From Desertivirga brevis (GTDB lineage: Bacteria; Bacteroidota; Bacteroidia; Sphingobacteriales; Sphingobacteriaceae): a stretch of DNA of 64,000 bases. The first letter of the stretch is position 1; each line of letters opens with the position of its first letter. The stretch lies in assembly GCF_017355835.1 (NCBI RefSeq), contig NZ_JAFEWF010000001.1, forward strand, positions 434,001-498,000. The letters run 5' to 3'. Below are positions 42,753 to 49,885 of this stretch, piece by piece. A program made the position numbers and the translations under genes. The notes beneath the pieces are model-generated. The model saw only the letters and a program-made list of their open reading frames with translations. It searched no databases and was not told the DNA's origin.

Positions 42753-44060
42753 ATGAAAAAAGTATTACCTTTTCTATTATTACTCGTTGTTGTAGCGCTT
42801 GGGTTAGCATTTCCTTCGGTCGAAGCCGCAAATGTTGCCGATAGCAAAATCGACACCGGAGACACGGCATGGTTACTGGTGTCAACAGCTCTGGTTTTAT
42901 TAATGACTCCAGGCCTCGCGTACTTTTATGGTGGAATGGTTCGCAAAAAGAATGTTATTTCGACAATGCTCCAGAGCTTGGTATGTATGGGTCTGATAAC
43001 AGTCCTATGGGTTGTTTTCGGATTTAGCTTAGCCTTTGGAGATGACATAGGCGGAATAATTGGTAATCCAGGTACGTTTTTCATGATGAAAGGTATGATA
43101 GGAAATGCAGTTTGGTCTCTGGCTCCAACTATCCCTTTGGTTTTGTTCGCAATGTTCCAATTAAAGTTTGCGGTTATTACGCCAGCATTAATTACAGGTG
43201 CATTTGCAGAGCGTATCAAATTCAATTCTTATCTTATTTTCATAACCTTGTTTATGATCCTTATTTATGCACCTTTAGCTCATGCAACCTGGCATCCTAA
43301 CGGACTACTGTTCAACCTTGGAGTTCTTGACTTTGCTGGTGGTACAGTAGTGCATATGTCTGCAGGATGGGCTGCACTTGCTTCAGCATTATTCCTTAAG
43401 GGCCGGACAAAAGCAGAGCACACGCCTGCAAGGGTAAGTTATGTAATCCTGGGTACTGGCTTGTTATGGTTCGGTTGGTTCGGTTTCAATGCGGGCTCTG
43501 CTGTAGGCGCCGGTACTTTGGCTGCTACAGCTCTGGCAACCACAACCACAGCTTCTGCAGCTGCTGCTATGGCCTGGGTATTTTTTGATATGTTCAGGGG
43601 CAAAAAGCCATCTGCTATGGGTGCATGTATCGGGGCAGTTGTTGGTTTAGTAGCAATTACACCTGCTGCAGGATTCGTAACGGTATCACATTCTTTAGTA
43701 ATTGGTATAGTTGCAGCGGTTATAAGTAACCTGGTAGTAATCTGGCGCTCTCGCACCAAAATAGACGACACTCTTGATGTATTTCCTTGTCACGGTGTTG
43801 GAGGTATGGTAGGTATGCTAATGACTGGTATTTTTGCCAATCAAACAGTTAACGCCGCAAACACCACAGGTAACGGCTTATTCTATGGTGAAACTAAACT
43901 ATTTATGGTTCACTTAATGGCGCTTGTTGGAGTTTCAATTTTTGCATTTGTTGGTTCTTATCTTTTATTGTTGATTACCAATGCGATCAGCCCTCTCCGG
44001 GTAACATCAGAAGAAGAAGAAATCGGTCTTGACATCAGTCAGCACGACGAAGAATTATAA
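42753..44060 (+). CDS. amtB: Ammonium transporter
   Basis: This 435-residue inner-membrane protein has a signal peptide (MKKVLPFLLLLVVVALGLAFPSVEAA), 11 membrane helices and the Amt signature FAVITPALITGAFAERIKF. FYGGMVRKKN and FGFNAGSAVGAG are also conserved, and the conserved pore-His pattern is present. It conducts NH3/NH4+ across the inner membrane. Unusually for many bacteria there is no glnK/glnB next to it. Confidence 0.96.
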   Translation: MKKVLPFLLLLVVVALGLAFPSVEAANVADSKIDTGDTAWLLVSTALVLLMTPGLAYFYGGMVRKKNVISTMLQSLVCMGLITVLWVVFGFSLAFGDDIGGIIGNPGTFFMMKGMIGNAVWSLAPTIPLVLFAMFQLKFAVITPALITGAFAERIKFNSYLIFITLFMILIYAPLAHATWHPNGLLFNLGVLDFAGGTVVHMSAGWAALASALFLKGRTKAEHTPARVSYVILGTGLLWFGWFGFNAGSAVGAGTLAATALATTTTASAAAAMAWVFFDMFRGKKPSAMGACIGAVVGLVAITPAAGFVTVSHSLVIGIVAAVISNLVVIWRSRTKIDDTLDVFPCHGVGGMVGMLMTGIFANQTVNAANTTGNGLFYGETKLFMVHLMALVGVSIFAFVGSYLLLLITNAISPLRVTSEEEEIGLDISQHDEEL

Positions 44061-44081
44061 TGGTAAATCGTTCTTTTTATT

Positions 44082-44102
44082 AAACCCGCCTCATGCGGGT
44101 TT
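44082..44102 (+). terminator. Terminator after amtB
   Basis: AAACCCGC and GCGGGTTT pair perfectly (8 bp) with a 5-nt CTCAT loop and a T-run of nine. It ends the amtB mRNA, which starts about 240 nt after the YetF cluster. Confidence 0.92.
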
Positions 44103-44404
44103 TTTTTTGATTTCAGTTCTTTTAATCTTTTGGATGAATATTTATTTAAACCCTTATAAAATAAGGAGAAGACTGGAAATGATGATGGCTTTACTCCTTA
44201 GTAACATCAGGGCAGGACATATACAGGTTAAGCTACCCGGCCACCCATACGTAGTGCTCACTTAGAATCCCTTTATCACAAGATCCTTACTCAAATTACA
44301 TCTTCAAGTCTACATTTACCATAAAACCCTTTTGTTGCTTTTAAATAATTTTCAAACCTTTGGACTTTTATTTACTTAATTGTTGTAATTCAAAAAAGAT
44401 AGAA
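44103..44404. other. Gap between amtB and the Cu/Zn SOD gene; nothing recognised
   Basis: About 300 nt of AT-rich sequence that holds no convincing gene, repeat or promoter box. A short ORF crosses it but looks like a chance frame. Confidence 0.6.
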
Positions 44405-44962
44405 ATGTCAGAAGCAGCGTTTACTAGAAAAATGACCGCAATGGCGATTATTGGGTCGTCATTATTAGCCTTTTCTTGTTCCAGTTTAAAAGGTGGAAGC
44501 ACAAGAGAGGCAAGAGCTACAATAAATTCAACGAAGCAAGAGGTACCAGGAAGTGGATCAATAACCTTCGTTCAAAAACAGAATGAGGTTGAGATGAAGT
44601 TAGAAATTAATTTCCCTGCAAAAGCGAATAAAACAGTTGCGGTTCATATTCACGAACATGGCGACTGCGGAAATCAAGGGAACGATGCACACGGTCACTG
44701 GAACCCAACGAATAGCAAACATGGAAAGTGGGGAAGTGGTGAGTATCATTTGGGAGATATCGGGAATGTGCAGCTGGATGCAGCTGGAAAGGGATCGTTA
44801 TCGATTAAGACCGATAAATGGTCTGTTGGTACCGGAAATTCTAATGATGTAGCCGGTAGGGGATTGATTGTCCATGATGGAACAGACGATTATGTAACCC
44901 AACCAACCGGAAACGCCGGATCAAGAATTGGCTGTGGCGTAATTGAAGTGGCCAAGAAATAA
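44405..44962 (+). CDS. Cu/Zn superoxide dismutase, lipoprotein type
   Basis: The start is the ATG at 44405 (a longer upstream frame has no good start). The 185-residue protein has a lipoprotein signal with lipobox (AFSCSSLK) and the Cu/Zn SOD fold: VHIHEHGDCGNQ, HGHWNPTNSKHGKW, GEYHLGDIGN, RGLIVHDGTDDY and SRIGCGVIE. All metal ligands and the disulfide cysteines (CGNQ / IGCGVI) are present. It detoxifies superoxide in the periplasm or outer membrane. Confidence 0.94.
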   Translation: MSEAAFTRKMTAMAIIGSSLLAFSCSSLKGGSTREARATINSTKQEVPGSGSITFVQKQNEVEMKLEINFPAKANKTVAVHIHEHGDCGNQGNDAHGHWNPTNSKHGKWGSGEYHLGDIGNVQLDAAGKGSLSIKTDKWSVGTGNSNDVAGRGLIVHDGTDDYVTQPTGNAGSRIGCGVIEVAKK

Positions 44963-44997
44963 CAAGAAAGGGTTCCCATTGGAACCCTTTCTTGTTA
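44960..44997. terminator. Perfect 17-bp hairpin terminator shared by SOD and the TPR sensor
   Basis: Arms 44960-44976 and 44981-44997 are perfectly complementary with a 4-nt CATT loop. The left arm begins with the stop codon TAA of the SOD gene. The convergent sensor gene stops at 45022, so it serves both. Confidence 0.88.
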
Positions 44998-45021
44998 TCA
45001 AATATCGTGTGGGACCTCCTA

Positions 45022-46512
45022 TTAATGCTCTTCAGAATTATCAGCAGGAGGGGGGATTATATTTGCGCTGTTTTCTGGCAAAACAAAGGCCTTATACTGA
45101 GGATTATGCAACATATGATTAATATTCAAAAGCTTATTATCAATATCATCCACACAGCGCTTTACTTCAGCAATTAGTTCCTGATCATCTATCAAATCCT
45201 CATCGTCAAGCAGCAGGAGCCCTTTGATAGTAGAAACCGGGCTTCTGATCTCGTGCGAAAGGTGAGACGAATACTGTGAAAGCTTTAAGTTCTTGGCCTT
45301 TATGTCTTCAGTACGCTCCTCTATGATGCTTTCAAGGTTTTGATTTATCTTATCCAAATTTTCTTTCTGAACAGAAATCTCCTCGTTAAGCTCTCGCATC
45401 TTATGCAACGTTTTAGCCTTCTTACGGGATTGAATAACCAGAAGGGCTATAACCACAAAAGACAAAGCTAAAACTATAACAGCTGCAATATATTTGACCC
45501 TGTTTGTTTTTTGCTTTTCAAGAAGGATTTCCGTTTGCTTTTGCTTTTCAATAAAGTCAAACTGTTCTTGATGAAGAGAATATTTTTTACTGACTAAATC
45601 ACGAATAGAAATGCTGTCTTCTTTGTAAACATTCTCCAAGTATTTCAATGCGTCTACAGAATTATTTTTTGATTTAGCTAAGTAATATAATTGCTTCGTG
45701 AAGTCTTGTTTAAGTTTAACCTCGCCAACTCTTTCGGATATCGCCAGTCCTTTTTTTATAAAATCTTCAGTCTTGTTATACTTCTTTTGAGCCATATAAA
45801 TATCAGCCAAATACATGTAGACAGTCGATAGTCGGGGATAATATTGATTTTTGAGGCAAATTTCTTCGCATTCTTCTAAGACCTCTACCGCGGCATTGTA
45901 TCTTTTTGTCTTCCCATAAAGGAATCCCTTACTAAGGAGAATAATTGAAATACTTAATGTATCTTTCTTCTCTTTAAAGTATTCAAAGCTCTTATTCAAG
46001 TAACTTAATGCTGCTTCGTACTTATTGGATTTAGTATAAATATTTGCAACGTTAATGGAACATCCGGCTACTAACTCGTCATTTTTTATCTTTTTAGCAA
46101 TACTGATACATTTAAGGTAGTATGAAAGCGCCTTTCTTCTATCATAGTTTTTATACCGATTGCCGATGTTATTATACACCATTGCTTCGCCATAAAAATC
46201 TTTGTGCTTTTTAAATAGGTTCAAGGCTAGCAAAAACTTAGAAATAGCAGTATCGTCCTCCACAAGAATGGAATACCCAGTTCCCATAACACGATAAGCT
46301 TCAGCTTGACCTAATTCAAAATTTATTTTTTCTGCTAACCTGAGAGCTTGATTTGCAGTATAAATAGTTTTCTTTGGATCGATTTGTCTAACTTTTTCTG
46401 CATACTTATTTAATTCAACAACTTTCAAACTATCTGTCTTGAAATCTTGTTGGTTAGCAAAAGAAACTGAAAGATTAATAAAATAAAGAAAAAGGAGTAA
46501 TTTTAATTTCAT
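45022..46512 (-). CDS. TPR sensor with histidine-kinase phospho-acceptor region but no ATPase domain
   Basis: This 496-residue protein has a signal peptide (MKLKLLLFLYFINLSVSFAN), then six or so TPR-like repeats (about 30-310: YNNIGNRYKNYDRRKAL and similar), one membrane segment (YIAAVIVLALSFVVIALLV, about 335), a coiled coil, and a HisKA H-box HLSHEIRSPVSTIKG with His at about residue 420. Only about 77 residues follow, ending in PPPADNSEEH. There are no N, G1 or G2 boxes, so it lacks the catalytic ATP-binding domain. It is a complete ORF with its own stop and shared terminator. It may be phosphorylated in trans or act as a scaffold. Confidence 0.85.
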   Translation of the reverse strand: MKLKLLLFLYFINLSVSFANQQDFKTDSLKVVELNKYAEKVRQIDPKKTIYTANQALRLAEKINFELGQAEAYRVMGTGYSILVEDDTAISKFLLALNLFKKHKDFYGEAMVYNNIGNRYKNYDRRKALSYYLKCISIAKKIKNDELVAGCSINVANIYTKSNKYEAALSYLNKSFEYFKEKKDTLSISIILLSKGFLYGKTKRYNAAVEVLEECEEICLKNQYYPRLSTVYMYLADIYMAQKKYNKTEDFIKKGLAISERVGEVKLKQDFTKQLYYLAKSKNNSVDALKYLENVYKEDSISIRDLVSKKYSLHQEQFDFIEKQKQTEILLEKQKTNRVKYIAAVIVLALSFVVIALLVIQSRKKAKTLHKMRELNEEISVQKENLDKINQNLESIIEERTEDIKAKNLKLSQYSSHLSHEIRSPVSTIKGLLLLDDEDLIDDQELIAEVKRCVDDIDNKLLNINHMLHNPQYKAFVLPENSANIIPPPADNSEEH

Positions 46513-46630
46513 CTCTTAAACAGGGACAAATTACGAAAATTAATTTATACCACATTATTTATAAATCGTTACGTTAATAAGTTATTTTATCTATTTTTAT
46601 ACTTTATATTGTACATCAAATCTAAACAAC

Positions 46631-46807
46631 ATGAAAAAAATTTTATTAGCAGCCGTTATTATTAGCATTGGTTTTGCGGCATGTAAAAAAGACAACGAAG
46701 CTCAACCAGAAAAAGTAAAGATTGAGAAGAAAACTATGGATGGTGAAGAAGGTGGAGATGATAGCAAGAGCGGATCTGAAGGCAATGGCGGCGGATGGGG
46801 CGGATAA
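46631..46807 (+). CDS. Small lipoprotein with Gly-rich acidic tail
   Basis: This 58-residue protein starts at the ATG at 46631 with a signal peptide and lipobox (MKKILLAAVIISIGFAACKK). The mature part is charged, then Gly-rich (GGDDSKSGSEGNGGGWGG). No family is recognised. It is transcribed from the intergenic region divergent to the TPR sensor. Such short lipoproteins are common and their jobs are unknown. Confidence 0.7.
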   Translation: MKKILLAAVIISIGFAACKKDNEAQPEKVKIEKKTMDGEEGGDDSKSGSEGNGGGWGG

Positions 46808-46840
46808 TTAATTTTTACAATTAATTACTCCTAATCCGTT

Positions 46841-46866
46841 CCGGTTATATATTTGTAAAAAACCGG
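46841..46866. promoter_or_regulatory. TATATTTG box inside an inverted repeat, upstream of the M20 peptidase
   Basis: CCGGTT (46841-46846) and AACCGG (46861-46866) flank TATATTTG (46848-46855), a full match to TAnnTTTG, with the ATG at 46871. The dyad might bind a regulator over the promoter or form a weak hairpin at the end of the lipoprotein gene. No -33 box is seen. Confidence 0.4.
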
Positions 46867-46870
46867 ATTC

Positions 46871-48241
46871 ATGCAAGACATTAAAACCTACGTAGAGCAG
46901 CACAAACAACGTTTTTTAGACGAATTGTTTGTGCTGCTTCGTTTTCCATCCATAAGTGCCGACCCTAAATACAAAGGGGATGTTCTCAAAACTGCTGACT
47001 TTGTAGCAGAGAAGCTAAGGGAAGCAGGTGCAGACAATGTGGAAGTGGCTGCCACTGCAGGCTACCCAATAGTTTACGGCGAAAAGATCATTGATCCTTC
47101 TAAACCAACTGTCCTTGTGTATGGACATTATGATGTTCAACCTCCTGATCCTCTTGAATTATGGGAAACACCTCCATTTGAACCCACTATTCGTGGCGAG
47201 AAGATCTTTGCTCGTGGAGCTTGCGACGATAAAGGTCAGTTTTACATGCATGTTAAGGCTTTTGAAATAATGCTTCGTACTGAATCTCTTCCTTGTAATA
47301 TTAAATTTATGATAGAAGGAGAGGAGGAAGTTGGTTCAGACAACTTAGGAAGCTTTGTTGTAGCGAATAAGGAAAGACTTAAGGCAGATGTGGTATTAAT
47401 ATCAGATACTGCTATGATTAGTCTGGACACCCCATCACTGGAAACAGGATTAAGAGGCCTATCTTATCTGGAGGTGGAGGTAACCGGGCCAAACCGCGAC
47501 CTGCATTCGGGTGTTTACGGAGGAGCCGTAGCTAATCCAGCAACGATTCTTTGTCAGATGATCGCATCCCTGCATGATCAAAATAATCACATACTTATTC
47601 CTGGCTTTTATGATGATGTACAAAGTTTAACGGAAGAGGAAAGATTATTATTGAACTCTGCACCATTTGATGAAGAGGAATACAAAAATGATCTTCAGGT
47701 TAATGAAGTTTGGGGAGAGCAAGGCTATACAACCATTGAAAGAACTGGAATCAGACCGACATTGGAACTTAATGGAATTTGGGGTGGATACATTGGAGAA
47801 GGAGCAAAAACGGTATTGCCATCTAAAGCTAGCGCTAAAATATCTATGCGTCTTGTTCCTAATCAGAAATCGGAGAAAATCACAGAGCTATTCAAGAACC
47901 ATTTTGAGAGCATTGCACCAAAATCAGTAAAGGTTAAAGTAACACCACATCACGGGGGCGAACCTGTGGTTACTCCAACAGATAGTATTGCATTCCAGGC
48001 GGCCCAAAAAGCAATTGAAGAATCATTTGGTAAAAAACCCGTTATAACCAGAGGTGGTGGAAGCATTCCGATAGTTGCATTATTTGAGAAAGAATTGGAG
48101 ATTAAAACAGTATTGCTAGGCTTTGGACTAGATAGTGACAATCTGCATTCGCCAAACGAGAAATACGATCTCGCTAATTATTACAAGGGAATTGAAACGA
48201 TACCATTATTTTTCAAACACTTTGCTGATCTAAGCAAATAA
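46871..48241 (+). CDS. M20-family dipeptidase/carboxypeptidase
   Basis: This 456-residue metallopeptidase has the M20 motifs: VYGHYDVQPPD (first metal His and Asp), GACDDKGQFY, EGEEEVGSDN (catalytic Glu) and, late, GFGLDSDNLHSPNE (metal His). Length and order match the cytosolic M20 dipeptidases (PepV/CNDP group). It likely cleaves dipeptides, consistent with the window's peptide-uptake theme, though not linked to it. Confidence 0.93.
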   Translation: MQDIKTYVEQHKQRFLDELFVLLRFPSISADPKYKGDVLKTADFVAEKLREAGADNVEVAATAGYPIVYGEKIIDPSKPTVLVYGHYDVQPPDPLELWETPPFEPTIRGEKIFARGACDDKGQFYMHVKAFEIMLRTESLPCNIKFMIEGEEEVGSDNLGSFVVANKERLKADVVLISDTAMISLDTPSLETGLRGLSYLEVEVTGPNRDLHSGVYGGAVANPATILCQMIASLHDQNNHILIPGFYDDVQSLTEEERLLLNSAPFDEEEYKNDLQVNEVWGEQGYTTIERTGIRPTLELNGIWGGYIGEGAKTVLPSKASAKISMRLVPNQKSEKITELFKNHFESIAPKSVKVKVTPHHGGEPVVTPTDSIAFQAAQKAIEESFGKKPVITRGGGSIPIVALFEKELEIKTVLLGFGLDSDNLHSPNEKYDLANYYKGIETIPLFFKHFADLSK

Positions 48242-48260
48242 CTAAACAAAAAATAAAGAT

Positions 48261-48294
48261 ACAACAAGCATCTTAATCTTAGGATGCTTGTTGT
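48261..48294 (+). terminator. Terminator after the M20 peptidase
   Basis: ACAACAAGCATC (48261-48272) and GATGCTTGTTGT (48283-48294) are perfectly complementary over 12 bp with a 10-nt loop, close to the stop at 48241. Confidence 0.8.
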
Positions 48295-48408
48295 GTTTAA
48301 GGCCTTAATCTCAATTGAGTTCCTAAATATTATTTCAAAACAATAAAACGATTCTTTCTTAAGCCCGAAATCTAAACGACTAGTCCTCGAATGAACCTAA
48401 AAAAGAAG

Positions 48409-48467
48409 AGCTATTTCTAATACCTAAATAGGTAACCATTCAAGGTACAATATAGCGGGAAATAGCT
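48409..48467. repeat. Nested inverted repeats upstream of the Ku/LigD operon
   Basis: AGCTATTTC (48409-48417) and GAAATAGCT (48459-48467) form an outer 9-bp stem. TACCTA-aa-TAGGTA (48421-48434) is a perfect 14-nt palindrome inside it. The 48242-48623 gap contains no gene. The position, about 160 nt before the first gene of the NHEJ operon, suggests a regulatory RNA or operator, but nothing more is known. Confidence 0.5.
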
Positions 48468-48623
48468 GAAGAACAATTGAAAGGAGGTATAAGAAAAAGT
48501 CTAATTAACATAATATCAATTATGACCCAAAATGGAATGAAAGTGCTTTGGTAGTTATGCTTAATTAAAAACCATTTTTATTCAGGGGCGTTTCAAAGTA
48601 ATATCAAGCTTGAATTTAAACCT

Positions 48624-49115
48624 ATGAAAACTACAACATATCCCGAGAACCATACTAAACAGCTGCAGCGTTTGTTAGGGTTAGTTTCAGACAGTCGTAA
48701 GCATTTTCAGGAAGCTATAGAAAAAGTTAAAAATACTGAATTCAAGAATTTCCTCAATCAGTTATTAGTTGAACGAGAAGCTTTACAAATTGAACTTAAA
48801 AATCGTATTATAAGATTGGGAGGAAATCCGGATGAAAATAGTTTAGGTTTCTTGTCGAGCCTGGAACGTTCCTGGCAAATTATTAAGGCTAAAGCATCCG
48901 GAAGCGGTGATCAGGAAATAATAGAAAGCTGCCGGAACGCAGAACAGACTGTATTGGACGGTTATGACGACGTTTTACAAGGAAGTATTCTTGAAGACGA
49001 AGAACTGAAGTATTTTATCACCTCGCAGCGCTTCACGATCAATCAATCTTTTCTCGAACTTGACCAGATGTACTTCAACATGTTTCGATCTGATAACACA
49101 ATGGACGGCCTATGA
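48624..49115 (+). CDS. DUF2383 (PA2169-type) four-helix-bundle protein
   Basis: This 163-residue protein consists of four long helices with KNTEFKNFLNQLLVEREALQIEL, GDQEIIESCRNAEQTVLDGYDDVLQ and an acidic segment (ILEDEELKYFI), the ferritin-like/DUF2383 pattern found in stress proteins. Its last 4 bases overlap the ku start, so it is translated as part of the NHEJ operon. Its role there is unknown. Confidence 0.8.
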   Translation: MKTTTYPENHTKQLQRLLGLVSDSRKHFQEAIEKVKNTEFKNFLNQLLVEREALQIELKNRIIRLGGNPDENSLGFLSSLERSWQIIKAKASGSGDQEIIESCRNAEQTVLDGYDDVLQGSILEDEELKYFITSQRFTINQSFLELDQMYFNMFRSDNTMDGL

Positions 49116-49885
49116 GATCAATATGGAAAGGTTCTATCGGCTTTGGGTTAGTTAATATCCCAATTAAATTATATTCGGCTGTTCAAAGCAGCTCATTAGG
49201 CCTTGATATGCTAGATAGCCGGGATCATTCGAGAATCCGCTACCAGCGAATCAATGAGAAAACAAGAAAAGAAGTTCCTTACGATCAAATTGTTAAAGGA
49301 TATCCTTACAACGAAGGATATGTGATTTTGGAAGATAAGGACTTTGATGAGGCTGCGCCAGAGAAAAGCAAAATGATCGAGATCGAAAATTTTGTTAATA
49401 TGGACGAGGTCAATCCTATATACTACGAAACAGCCTACTATGCAGAGCCAGAAACTCAAGGGAGAAAGGCCTATGCATTGTTACACAAAGCATTACAAAA
49501 ATCAAAAAAAGCTGGCCTTGGGCGTTTCGTTCTTCGCACCAGTGAAAACCTGTGTATCCTCCACCCTCTTGAAAAAGTTATTGTCATTTCCAAGATCCGC
49601 TTTGCAGAAGAAGTTCGTTCATCTGAAGAGATATTAACACCTGATAACGTAGAGGTTAGCAAAAAGGAATTAGATATGGGACTAGCTCTGATCAACCAAT
49701 ACAGTGCTAAGTTGGAAATCGAAAAGTTCAAGGACGAATATCACCATGAGCTGCTTCGAATTATAGAATTGAAAGCAAAAGGAAAACAACCTACAATTAA
49801 GAAACTAAAACCTAAAAAAGCATCTGATGATAATTTATATGAAATGCTGATGCAAAGCCTTGACACATCCCGGAAAGGAGCTTAA
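49112..49885 (+). CDS. ku: Ku protein (non-homologous end joining)
   Basis: This 257-residue protein has the bacterial Ku core: MRSIWKGSIGFGLVNIPIKLYSAV, LDSRDHSRIRYQRINEKT, GYVILEDKDFDEAAPEKSK and MLALLHKALQKSKKAGLGRF-type helices. A short basic C-terminus (KKLKPKKASDD) fits DNA contact. It forms a homodimeric ring on DNA ends and recruits LigD. Its stop is immediately followed by the ligD ATG. Confidence 0.94.
   Translation: MRSIWKGSIGFGLVNIPIKLYSAVQSSSLGLDMLDSRDHSRIRYQRINEKTRKEVPYDQIVKGYPYNEGYVILEDKDFDEAAPEKSKMIEIENFVNMDEVNPIYYETAYYAEPETQGRKAYALLHKALQKSKKAGLGRFVLRTSENLCILHPLEKVIVISKIRFAEEVRSSEEILTPDNVEVSKKELDMGLALINQYSAKLEIEKFKDEYHHELLRIIELKAKGKQPTIKKLKPKKASDDNLYEMLMQSLDTSRKGA

Noticed and set aside
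44029..44265. 78-codon ORF overlapping the end of amtB
   Set aside because: It crosses the amtB stop and the strong terminator, and the reading frame has no protein-like pattern.
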